A DNA stretch of 64,000 nt from Streptomyces sp. CB02959 (GTDB lineage: Bacteria; Actinomycetota; Actinomycetes; Streptomycetales; Streptomycetaceae): positions 62,001 through 126,000 of the forward strand of contig NZ_NNBP01000005.1 in assembly GCF_002803155.1 (NCBI RefSeq), given 5' to 3'. The position numbers were made by a program, and so were the translations under genes. The stretch's first letter is position 1. Every line of letters begins with the position of its first letter. Below are positions 1-6,936 of this stretch, one piece after another. Under the pieces are notes generated by a model that saw only the letters and a list, made by a program, of their open reading frames with translations, did not search any database and had not been told where the DNA came from.

Positions 1-531
1 CGCCGCCTTCCGGCGCTCCTTCGAGGCTCGGCGAGAGGCGCGGGTCGCGGCGGGCGGCAGGCCCGTCGGCAGGGCCCAACCATCGACGCTCGGAGTCTCG
101 GATCGGGCAACCGTGAACCGCGTGAGCGAGAAGTCCGATCTCTGCTCCTCCGGGTACCGGTCGTTGAAGTTTTCGACTCGAACCAGCTCCAGGTCGTTGG
201 CGGTGCCGTGGTCCCTGACCCACTTCACGGCCGCGTTGGCGGCGTCGTCCTGGCCCCGGTCGGTGAGGGTGATCACGCCGAGGAGATCGGCGTCCGGTTG
301 CGTCTGGGCTCCAATGACCCAGGTGCCCCTTGACTGCCTCGCGCCGTGGGCGAAGAAGACGGCGATGTCGTTCTGCCAGGCCCTCTCCGGTATCGCTAGT
401 GGTGTGCGCAACTCGAAGGGCACGTCGCGGGGGACGACGGCCATGACCGACTCGGCCTCGGCTCGCATCATCTCGGGCAGCACGCTGGTGTAGCCCCGCC
501 ATCCCGGACGGTACCCGGGGGCAGGGTGCAC
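1..531 (-). CDS. hypothetical protein, 3' end beyond window
   Basis: A minus-strand frame is open from a GTG at 531 to the window edge, giving at least 177 codons. A purine-rich AGGGAAAG lies just upstream of the GTG. The protein begins MHPAPGYRPGWRGYTSV and has a mixed alpha/beta composition with no signal peptide or membrane segment. I recognise no family or catalytic motif. The end near the edge is rich in Arg and Ala. It lies in what looks like the right part of an integrated element, so it may be accessory. The plus-strand frame over the same bases is Ser/Arg-rich and looks like a shadow. Confidence 0.6.
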   Translation of the reverse strand, partial: MHPAPGYRPGWRGYTSVLPEMMRAEAESVMAVVPRDVPFELRTPLAIPERAWQNDIAVFFAHGARQSRGTWVIGAQTQPDADLLGVITLTDRGQDDAANAAVKWVRDHGTANDLELVRVENFNDRYPEEQRSDFSLTRFTVARSETPSVDGWALPTGLPPAATRASRRASKERRKAA

Positions 532-843
532 TCTTTCCCTGGGACGGGAAGGGCATCGCTCGACTGGGTTGCCGAGACAAGGCTCTGGTGTGTCATACCC
601 GTATGGCTGCTGCGGGTGGCGGTCGTCGTGTTGTTGGGTCAGGCTGGGCGGGACGCTGGGTGGCCTCGCGTCCCCCTCCAGGAGGTCGACGCGCGAGGTG
701 CGGAGCTGCGGCGTCAGGTCCTCGGCTGCGGTTGTGAGCGTGTCCAACCGTTTAGCGTGATCGCCCTTGCTACCTTCCACTTCGCATAAATCGCGTAGCA
801 AGAAACCGATTTGTGCCCGTTGGCGGTGAGGAGGACACGGACC
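532..843. other. gene-free stretch, upstream of the FAD oxidase
   Basis: About 310 bases lie between two divergent genes. Short frames on the plus strand have Arg/Cys/Trp-rich translations and no ribosome-binding site, so I do not call them. The segment 740-800 is locally AT-richer and probably holds the promoter of the oxidase gene. A GAGGAGG ribosome-binding site lies shortly before the ATG at 844. Confidence 0.5.
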
Positions 844-2370
844 ATGAATGACTTTTCCCGTCGCGGATTGCTGAAGGCGACGGCGGTCGCCGGTGCTGGT
901 GCGGTCGCCGGTGCCGGTGCGGTCGTCGTGTCGGGCGACGCGGCCGTCGAAGCCCCAGGCGCAAGCGCCGTGACTGAGACTTCCGTGAGCGGTGAGCACG
1001 GGGCGAAGTGCCCGCCGGCGCAGCTGACCGGCCGCATCGTCCGCCCCAACGACCCTGGGTACACGGACGCGCGCCTCGGCTGGGACCGGCTCTTCTCCCA
1101 CTATCCGCTGGTCATCGTCTTCGCCCAGAACACCCAGGACGTGGTGAACGCCCTGACGTGGGCGCGGCAGAACGACGTCGCGCTGCGGATCCGGAGTGGT
1201 CGCCACAGCCTTGAGGGCTGGTCGAACGTCGACAGCGGCCTCGTGATCGATATCAGCGCGCTGAAGTCGGTCCACATCGACACCCGCTCTCGCATCGCGA
1301 AGGTCGGAGCCGGGCTCAACCAGCTGGAAGCGGTGACCACGCTCGCGAAGCAGAACCTCGCGGTGACGACGGGAACCGAGGGAAGTGTGGGCCTTTCCGG
1401 TGCGACGCTGGGGGGCGGCTTCGGATTCCTCACCCGCTGGCTCGGTATGGCTTGCGACAGCCTGATCGGCGCCGAGGTCGTGGTGGCGGATGGCGACGAG
1501 TGCGCCAAGGTGATCGAGGTGGATCTGAGGAACCACTCGGACCTGCTGTGGGCGCTGCGCGGCGCGGGTAACGGCAATTTCGGGATCGTCACCTCACTCA
1601 CCTACAAGGTGACACCGCTGAAGAGCGTCACGTATGTGCAGGCCATGTGGGACGGAATCGCCGACCTGCGTAGGATCTTCGACGCTTACCAGCGCACTGC
1701 GCCGTACATCGACGACCGACTGGGAACCCAGCTCGAAGTTCACCGGAACCGGACCCTGCTGTTCGCGGTCCTGGCGGAAGGAACGCCGGCAGAGGCGCAG
1801 AAGCTGCTGGCCCCGATCCTGTCGATCGGCAGCCCCAAGGTTTCGACGCAGTTGGGCAACTGGGGCGACGTGTATGCGGGATTCCAGACCCCGATCGGGG
1901 AAGAACCCGCGAACTGGAAGTTCTCTTCGTAGTTCACCAAGAAGCCGTTCCCGACCAAGGCGATCGACGTGATCTCCTCGTTCATGGCGGACGCCCCCAC
2001 CGACGAAAGCAACTTCTTTGCTCAGGCATTCGGCGGGGTGGTCAGGAGGAGTCCCCGCGGCGGTACGGCGTTCCCGCACCGCGACGCACTCTTCTACTCC
2101 GAGCCCGGCGTCGGCTGGGGCAAGCGCAGTGACCGGCCGGGCGTGTGCGACCCGCTCACCCCGCAGGCCCAGGCCTGGATCGCCGAGTTCAGCCAGGCAC
2201 TGCGCTCTTACGTGGACGGTGCCTACGTCAACGTGCCGAACATCGGAATGCAGGACTGGGAGACCGCCTACTGGGGGTCCAACTTCAGCCGGCTGCGCCG
2301 GATCAAGGCGGGCTACGACCCCCGCAACGTCTTCCAGTACGACCAGAGCATCCCACCCGCGTCCCGCTGA
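844..2370 (+). pseudogene. Tat-exported FAD-linked oxidase (BBE family) with in-frame TAG
   Basis: The frame encodes a berberine-bridge-type FAD oxidoreductase of the PCMH/VAO fold, about 508 residues if read through, which is normal for the family. The N-terminus has a Tat signal (SRRGLLK followed by an Ala/Gly/Val-rich segment), so export is predicted. The FAD domain shows RSGRHS, whose His is the usual covalent FAD site, and GATLGGGFG. The second attachment Cys of bicovalent members is not seen. The C-terminal BBE signature is present (GYDPRNVFQYDQSIPP). A TAG at 1930-1932 splits the frame after WKFSS, and homology continues in the same frame at FTKKPF. One C-to-T change from CAG would explain it. 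It is probably a recent pseudogene; readthrough or a sequencing error are the alternatives. Confidence 0.8.
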
Positions 2371-2382
2371 CCGAGCACGGCC

Positions 2383-2417
2383 TGAGCCCCCTTCCGCCCG
2401 AGCGGTGAGGGGGCTCA
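2383..2417 (+). terminator. hairpin after the oxidase gene
   Basis: TGAGCCCCC at 2383-2391 pairs with GGGGGCTCA at 2409-2417. The loop contains a smaller CCGC/GCGG stem. It starts 12 bases after the stop codon at 2370. There is no T tract, which is common for high-GC actinobacterial terminators. Confidence 0.7.
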
Positions 2418-2504
2418 GCTATGACCTGGCCGTCCTGAACTTCTCGCTGGACGGTCGCTTCATCCGCAGCTGCAACCTGCTGACGCGGAGGTCGGTTCGG
2501 GTGC

Positions 2505-2685
2505 ATGGCTGGTGCAGCAGCCGTCGCCGAAGGCGAGCCGGAAGCGGCCGCAGCGAAGGTGAAGACGCCGGATGTCACCGACAGCTCGTTCGAGATACCC
2601 GTGGCCACCGCCAAGAAGGTGCCCGCATTGGTTCATGCCTCGATCCAGCCGGCCGGGACAGGCCCGCGGAGGCGCTCGCTTACTG
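2505..2685 (+). pseudogene. possible small coding remnant next to the IS fragment
   Basis: A frame beginning MAGAAAVAEGEPEAAAAKV has GC-rich third positions over about 60 codons, then runs into the end of the transposase fragment near 2690. No ribosome-binding site or family is recognisable. It may be the 5' part of a small gene cut by the insertion, or chance. The rest of the interval from 2418 to 2690 shows nothing I can support. Confidence 0.25.
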
Positions 2686-2691
2686 ATCATT

Positions 2692-2991
2692 TCAAAATGA
2701 GGTCCGGAGTCTCCTCAAGCAGATGATGGAGCAGGCGGGTTCGAGCAGTGCCTGGTGGATGTCGGCGCGTATCTCGCAGCGGATGCGCAGGCGTTTGAAT
2801 TGGTGGAGCCAGGCGAAGGTGCGCTCGACGACCCAGCGGGTCTTGCCCAAACCGGAGCCGTGGGGTGTGCCTTTGCGGGCGATTTTCGGTGTGATGCCGC
2901 GGGCCCGGAGAAGGCGGCGGTACTTGTCGTAGTCGTAACCACGGTCGGCGAACAGCCGGCCCGGCCGGTGACGCGGACGCCCCCGGACCAC
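2692..2991 (-). pseudogene. IS5-family transposase, C-terminal fragment
   Basis: About 99 residues match the C-terminal part of IS5-type DDE transposases. The visible signature is FADRGYDYDKYRRLLRARG, followed by HGSGLGKTRWVVERTFAWLH with the catalytic Glu in VVERTFAWL, then FKRLRIRCEIRADIH. The N-terminal half with the first two catalytic Asp residues is absent, because the frame abuts the next fragment at 2990. The reading frame ends RTSF at 2692, close to where the terminal inverted repeat should be. The element is dead: it lacks most of its transposase and a second recognisable end. Confidence 0.75.
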
Positions 2992-3067
2992 ACGCTACGA
3001 CAAGCGCGGCTGCACCTTCCTCGGCACCGTCACGGTAGCTGCCCTCGCGATTTGGCTTCGCGCATAA
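2990..3067 (+). pseudogene. second IS5-type transposase tail, opposite orientation
   Basis: Twenty-five codons read TRYDKRGCTFLGTVTVAALA followed by IWLRA and a TAA at 3065-3067. This is the typical C-terminus of a two-frame IS5-type transposase common in Streptomyces. It faces away from the minus-strand fragment and touches it at 2990-2991, so two different truncated IS copies are joined base to base. Such a junction is expected from a deletion between nested insertions. Confidence 0.6.
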
Positions 3068-3311
3068 CCGACCGGACGGCCCCTAACGATCGAGCCAGTT
3101 GCCGTGAAAGCCGGCCGGGACGCGGCGGGCAGGTGCGCGGTGGCGATGGGCGGCGCGGGCAGGTTGTCGGCGTCCAGGATGACCAGGTCGCTGCGCTCGG
3201 TGGCCGGCAAATCCACGGATCAGGAAGGCCGGCGCAGGACGCCAACACGTTCAGCGTTCTGACCTGCGGAAACAGGAAGATCAAGGCAAGATGATGCGTT
3301 GATCGGAAGAT

Positions 3312-3366
3312 CCGAAAAGGACTCGTAATCCGTCGGCCGTGGGTTCGAGTCCCACCCGCCCCACCA
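3312..3366 (+). other. tRNA-Thr(CGT) 3' fragment, probable attachment-site repeat
   Basis: The segment holds the anticodon loop CTCGTAA (anticodon CGT at 3324-3326), a variable region, a perfect T arm (GTGGG, TTCGAGT, CCCAC), the 3' acceptor strand CCGCCCC, discriminator A and an encoded CCA ending at 3366. The bases before 3312 give no D arm and no 5' acceptor strand (GGGGCGG would be needed), so this is not a full tRNA. A 3' tRNA half of this kind is what site-specific integration into a tRNA gene leaves at the distal end. With this orientation the element lies to the left and the intact tRNA gene should be left of the window. Confidence 0.7.
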
Positions 3367-3424
3367 CAGCCACCCGGCGCAGAAACGATCTGGCCGGACG
3401 GCGCACGGCGAGAAGACGGGAAAA

Positions 3425-3454
3425 GGCCCCCGCGGGAAACCGCGGGGGCCTTTC
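3425..3454. terminator. strong bidirectional hairpin
   Basis: GGCCCCCGCGG at 3425-3435 pairs perfectly with CCGCGGGGGCC at 3440-3450 around a GAAA loop. It is followed by TTT on the plus strand and preceded by AAAA, giving TTTT on the minus strand. It can end the minus-strand glycosyltransferase transcript and anything read from the tRNA side. Confidence 0.85.
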
Positions 3455-3520
3455 CTGTGGACGGCGCAGGGGGCGGGGCCACGGGCCGCGCCGCCCGGCC
3501 GCCTACGAGACGACCGCCGG

Positions 3521-4396
3521 CTAGATGACCGGGGGGCGCCCCAGCCGCGTCATGCGCCACACGGTGCGCCAGCGCATCGGCCGTCGGCGTCCGCACGGGG
3601 TCCGGACCCCCTCGGCGAAGCCCGCGCCCCAGGCCCGCAGGCCCGCCGCCGACGGGCTGCGGACCGCCGTCAGGCCCGCCCAGACACCGAGGTAGACGGG
3701 GACCAGCACCGCCGGCAGATGGCGCTTCGCCAGCCAGACGCGGTTCCGGGCGACCATCCGGTGGTAGACCGCGTGCCGGGTCGGCGAGGTGTAGGGGTGC
3801 TGCAGCACGATCTCGGGCGCGTAGCGGATGTGCCAGCCGTCGTCCAACGCCCGCCAGGCCAGATCGGTCTCCTCATGGGCGTAGAAGAACTCGTCCGGCC
3901 AGCCGCCGGTCCGGTCCAGCATCGGTACGGACAGTGCGTGCCCGCCGCCGAGGAACGTGGTGACCAGCCCGCCCTGCTGCGGATCGCCGACCCGCAGGCG
4001 CGGCACGTGGCGACGCTGGGTGCGGCCCAGCTCGTCGGCGATGCGGAAGCTGACGATCCCCAACTTCGGGTCCTGCTCGTACAGTTCCGCAAGCCGGCTG
4101 AAGACGTCCGTGCTGATCAGCAGCCCGTCGTCGTCCAGGTCGACCACCACGTCCAGGTCACCGAGCTTGCGCAGCTCGTCCAGGGCGACGTTCCGGCCAC
4201 CGGAGACACCCAGGTTCTCGCTCAGCGACACACCCGTGACGCCTTCGGGCAGCGGCGGCAGCGGCGAGCCGTTGCCGACGACCACGATGTGCGTCGCGGG
4301 GAGGTCCTGCTTCGCCACCGAATCCAGCAGGTCCTGGAGTTCGGCGGGGCGGTTTCCCATGGTCAAGATGGCGACGCCTACGCGCAGCTGACGCAC
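3521..4396 (-). CDS. family 2 glycosyltransferase
   Basis: A 291-residue GT-A enzyme that would transfer a sugar from a nucleotide donor to an envelope or secondary-metabolite acceptor. The N-terminus RVGVAILTMGNRPAEL is the first Rossmann strand. VVDLDDDG carries the metal-binding DxD-type motif at about residue 110. FLGGGHALSVPM and DEFFYAHEETDLAWRAL are the acceptor-side and catalytic ED motifs of the rhamnosyltransferase-like subgroup. I chose the GTG at 4396, preceded by GGAG at a suitable distance, over longer upstream frames that add an Arg-rich stretch. The C-terminal 60 residues are basic and may hold the membrane surface. It stands alone between a hairpin and the MBL gene, so its acceptor is unknown. 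Confidence 0.88.
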   Translation of the reverse strand: MRQLRVGVAILTMGNRPAELQDLLDSVAKQDLPATHIVVVGNGSPLPPLPEGVTGVSLSENLGVSGGRNVALDELRKLGDLDVVVDLDDDGLLISTDVFSRLAELYEQDPKLGIVSFRIADELGRTQRRHVPRLRVGDPQQGGLVTTFLGGGHALSVPMLDRTGGWPDEFFYAHEETDLAWRALDDGWHIRYAPEIVLQHPYTSPTRHAVYHRMVARNRVWLAKRHLPAVLVPVYLGVWAGLTAVRSPSAAGLRAWGAGFAEGVRTPCGRRRPMRWRTVWRMTRLGRPPVI

Positions 4397-4540
4397 AGAT
4401 GAACACTCCGTTCTTGGCGGTCTCTTCAGCGATGCTAGCCGCCGCCACAGACCACTGCGTGCCACGACGCAGGCGCCACGACATCCCATCGGGGCCCGAC
4501 CGGAGGCGTCCATGCCCGGGTCCGGACGGCGGCCCCGCGG

Positions 4541-5341
4541 TCAGCCCTGCGGGGCGGTGGCGCCGGCGAGGGCGCTCGGTCGGGCGGCGAAGGCCAGTTC
4601 CGGGCCGAACCGCTCCTCGAAGCCGTCGGCCAGGGCACGCAGTGCCGCCGCACCGTCCCCGTAGTACGACGACCCGTGCATCACCGCCAGCGTCCTGGGC
4701 GCGAGCCGGGCCAGGGAACGCAGCGTCTCCACCGCCGCCGTCAGGCAGGACGTCTGGCGGAACAGCTCCTCCGCGTCCAGCGCCGGCCCCACCAGATCGC
4801 GGTCGGTGACCGGCGGGCCCTTGCCCAGGTGGGTGAAGAGATCCCCGCACAGCAGGGTGCCGGTGGTCTCCTCGAACAGCACCCGCGCCTCCCAATTGTG
4901 CGGAACATGCGGGGTGTTGAGGTGCATCACCCGGCGCCGCAGCAGCTCCTTGCCGCCCAGGTCGAGCGTTTCGCCGTGCGACAGGGGCCGCGGCGGCCGG
5001 TCGGCGAGATCGTTGAGCGAGACCAGGCACCCCTGGAGCCCGTGCGCCACCTGGGCGTGCGGGGCCGCGGCCAGGAACGCGTTCATCGCGCCGCACTCGT
5101 CGGCCTCCACATGCCCGAACGCCAGCCAGCGCAACTGGTCCAGCGGCACCACCCGGCCGACGGCCTCCGAGACCCGCGGGAAGAGATGGCGCATGCCGGT
5201 GTGGAAGAGCAGCGGCTCCTCCGCGTCGATGAGGAACTGGTTGAACGTGAAGCCGGCCGGCGCGGCCACATCGGGAAGGAAGGTGGAGATCCGGTAGATG
5301 CCGTCGGCGATCTCGTCGACGCGCGTGTCCGTCGGGTCCAT
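4541..5341 (-). CDS. MBL-fold protein, FprA-like diiron domain
   Basis: A 266-residue metallo-beta-lactamase-fold protein resembling the N-terminal domain of flavodiiron proteins (FprA/ODP) but with no flavodoxin domain. Metal ligands can be read in order: HVEADE (H-x-E-x-D), the His of HVPHNWE, the Asp of LLCGDLFTH, and the His of AVMHGSSY. That set is the diiron arrangement, so O2, NO or peroxide chemistry is possible, though partner and substrate are unknown. The ATG at 5341 has an AAGGAGG site about 9 bases upstream; the frame continues upstream only as Arg/Pro-rich noise. It is transcribed away from the thioredoxin gene, from a shared 450-bp intergenic region. Confidence 0.88.
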   Translation of the reverse strand: MDPTDTRVDEIADGIYRISTFLPDVAAPAGFTFNQFLIDAEEPLLFHTGMRHLFPRVSEAVGRVVPLDQLRWLAFGHVEADECGAMNAFLAAAPHAQVAHGLQGCLVSLNDLADRPPRPLSHGETLDLGGKELLRRRVMHLNTPHVPHNWEARVLFEETTGTLLCGDLFTHLGKGPPVTDRDLVGPALDAEELFRQTSCLTAAVETLRSLARLAPRTLAVMHGSSYYGDGAAALRALADGFEERFGPELAFAARPSALAGATAPQG

Positions 5342-5553
5342 CGGGCCGACGCCTCCTTTTCCGGGGCGGCCCCTCGTCCATCGTAGGGCGGGGGTGCCGG
5401 GCGCGGCAGTTCGAAGGCCGGGGCGAGGGGACGGGCCCCGGGGCGCGGCGGTGAGGTCGGGGAGCGAGGCGGGCGCCTCGGACCATGTGATCTCGGCCAC
5501 GGCGCGTCTGGGGCGGCGCGGTGTGGGCAGGGGAGCCCGACGGTCCGGTGTGC

Positions 5554-5579
5554 GGAATACCGTACGGGTCGATCCTGTT
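5554..5579 (+). promoter_or_regulatory. sigma-R-type promoter for the thioredoxin operon
   Basis: GGAAT at 5554-5558 is followed by exactly 18 bases and GTT at 5577-5579. This matches GGAAT-N18-GTT, the sequence recognised by the thiol-stress sigma factor SigR of Streptomyces. It points at the thioredoxin gene 213 bases downstream, and thioredoxins are established SigR targets. Confidence 0.6.
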
Positions 5580-5736
5580 ACGAAAACCGTCAGGGAAGTG
5601 GAGACGGAGGCAGTATCGGGAGGCGGGCACCGGCCGGGCGTACGGTCGGCGCCCGACGCGCCGCCGGCCCGCCGTAGCGTCGTACACCCGAACCAACCGA
5701 ACACCGGATCCAGCCACACACGACAGTCGCCTGGGA

Positions 5737-5762
5737 GGCGCCGGCGTCAACCCGCCGGCGCC
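5737..5762 (+). promoter_or_regulatory. hairpin in the thioredoxin leader
   Basis: GGCGCCGGCG at 5737-5746 pairs perfectly with CGCCGGCGCC at 5753-5762 around a TCAACC loop. It ends 29 bases before the thioredoxin ATG, outside the ribosome-binding site. It could stabilise the message or attenuate it. Confidence 0.5.
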
Positions 5763-5791
5763 CCCGACGGCCCGCAAGTAGGGAAGCGCGT

Positions 5792-6196
5792 ATGAGCACC
5801 GTGGAGCTCACCAAGGACAACTTCGACGAGATCGTCTCCGGCAACGATTTCGTCCTGATCGACTTCTGGGCCGAATGGTGCGGTCCCTGCAAGCAGTTCG
5901 GGCCGGTGTTCGAGCGGTCGTCCGAGAAGCACGGCGACCTGGTGTTCGCCAAGGTCAACACGGAGAAGGAGCCCGAGCTCGCGGCCGCCTTCGACATCCG
6001 CTCCATCCCCACCCTGATGATCGTCCGGCAGAACATCGCGGTGTTCGCCCAGCCCGGAGCGCTCCCCGAAGCCGCCCTGGAGGACGTCATCGGCCAGGCC
6101 CGCGGCCTCGACATGGACGAGGTCCGCGCCTCGGTCGCCGAGGCCCAGGCCCAGCAGGGACAGGGGGGCGCCGGCGAGCAGGCGCAGGGCGAGTGA
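5792..6196 (+). CDS. trxA: thioredoxin
   Basis: A 134-residue cytoplasmic thioredoxin that reduces protein disulfides. The active site WAEWCGPCKQF is at about residues 27-37, and the cis-Pro motif SIPTLMIV is at about 73. The core fold ends near residue 108. The last 25 residues are a Gln/Ala/Glu-rich tail not needed for the fold. The ATG follows AGGGAAG. The sigma-R-type promoter upstream suggests induction by thiol stress. The stop codon overlaps the GTG of the phosphatase gene, so the two are translationally coupled. It may correspond to one of the several Streptomyces trx genes; which paralogue is not decidable here. Confidence 0.93.
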   Translation: MSTVELTKDNFDEIVSGNDFVLIDFWAEWCGPCKQFGPVFERSSEKHGDLVFAKVNTEKEPELAAAFDIRSIPTLMIVRQNIAVFAQPGALPEAALEDVIGQARGLDMDEVRASVAEAQAQQGQGGAGEQAQGE

Positions 6197-6789
6197 GCGA
6201 GCTGCTGCTGGTCCGCCACGGCGAGACCGAGTGGAGCCGCGACGGCCGGCACACCAGCTGGACCGACCTCCCGCTCACCGCCAACGGCGAGGAGCAGGCC
6301 CGCGCTCTGCGGCCGCTGCTGTCGAGCCGCAAGATCGCGCGGGCGTACGCCAGCCCGATGACGCGGGCCCTGCGGACCGCCGAACTGGCCGGCCTCCCCT
6401 CCCCGCACGTCGTCGATGACCTGCGGGAATGGGACTACGGCGGCGACGAGGGCATCACCACCGCGGAGATCCACCGGACCAGACCCGACTGGTACCTCTT
6501 CGACGACGGCGTCGCCCCCGGCCCGGCCGACCACCCCGGGGAGTCGCCCGAGGAGGTCGGGGCGCGCGCCGACCGCGTACTGGCGCTCGTCACGCCCCAC
6601 CTGGAGGTCGACGAGGGCGACGTGGCGCTGGTGGCCCATGCCCACTTCCTGCGGGTACTGACCGCCCGCCGCCTGGGCCTACCGCCCGCCGCTGGTGGCC
6701 TGTTCACCTTCGGCACCGGCACGGTCGGCGTCCTGGGCACCGAACACGACCGCCCCGCGGTCATCGCCTGGAACGCGCGGAGCCTGTAG
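6193..6789 (+). CDS. histidine phosphatase superfamily protein
   Basis: A 198-residue phosphoglycerate-mutase-like protein. The N-terminal LLVRHGETEWS holds the phospho-accepting His. The second catalytic His is in VAHAHFLRVL at about residue 147, and the acidic REWDYGGDEG motif lies between. The length fits the small broad-specificity acid phosphatases rather than the 250-residue glycolytic mutase. The GTG start overlaps the thioredoxin stop by GTGA, and no other start fits. Co-transcription with thioredoxin hints at a stress or metabolite-repair role. A hairpin follows immediately at 6791. Substrate unknown. Confidence 0.9.
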   Translation: MSELLLVRHGETEWSRDGRHTSWTDLPLTANGEEQARALRPLLSSRKIARAYASPMTRALRTAELAGLPSPHVVDDLREWDYGGDEGITTAEIHRTRPDWYLFDDGVAPGPADHPGESPEEVGARADRVLALVTPHLEVDEGDVALVAHAHFLRVLTARRLGLPPAAGGLFTFGTGTVGVLGTEHDRPAVIAWNARSL

Positions 6790-6790
6790 C

Positions 6791-6814
6791 GGGGAGGGAC
6801 GGCACTCCCTCCCC
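6791..6814 (+). terminator. hairpin after the phosphatase gene
   Basis: GGGGAGGG at 6791-6798 pairs with CCCTCCCC at 6807-6814. It starts 2 bases after the stop. The following 120 bases are C/T-rich low-complexity sequence (repeats of CCGTCT) down to the convergent gene end at 6937, with no coding content. Confidence 0.6.
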
Positions 6815-6936
6815 CTCGCCCGCTCCGTCTGCCCCTCCGTCTCCGTCTGCCTCGCCGTCTCCGTCTTCGCTCGTGGCGTCCGGTGGGTGGGCGCGTGTGC
6901 GGGCCGATGCCGTCGATCCGCGGTCCGGGCGCGGGC

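Larger units (their letters stand above)
5342..5791. other. 450-bp divergent intergenic region
   Basis: No coding frame is convincing here. It contains the promoter of the minus-strand MBL gene, a plus-strand sigma-R-like promoter at 5554-5579 and a strong hairpin at 5737-5762. The predicted thioredoxin leader is about 200 bases, long enough for leader-based control. Confidence 0.6.

Noticed and set aside
113-493. Plus-strand frame of 126 codons near the left edge
   Set aside because: Ser/Thr/Arg-rich composition and no ribosome-binding site; the opposite strand gives a balanced protein sequence with a good start.
526-789. Short plus-strand frames before the FAD oxidase
   Set aside because: Translations rich in Val, Trp, Cys and Arg with no motif or ribosome-binding site.
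3291-3366. A complete tRNA gene ending at 3366
   Set aside because: The 5' half gives no D arm and ATGATGC cannot pair with the acceptor strand CCGCCCC, so only the 3' part is tRNA-derived.
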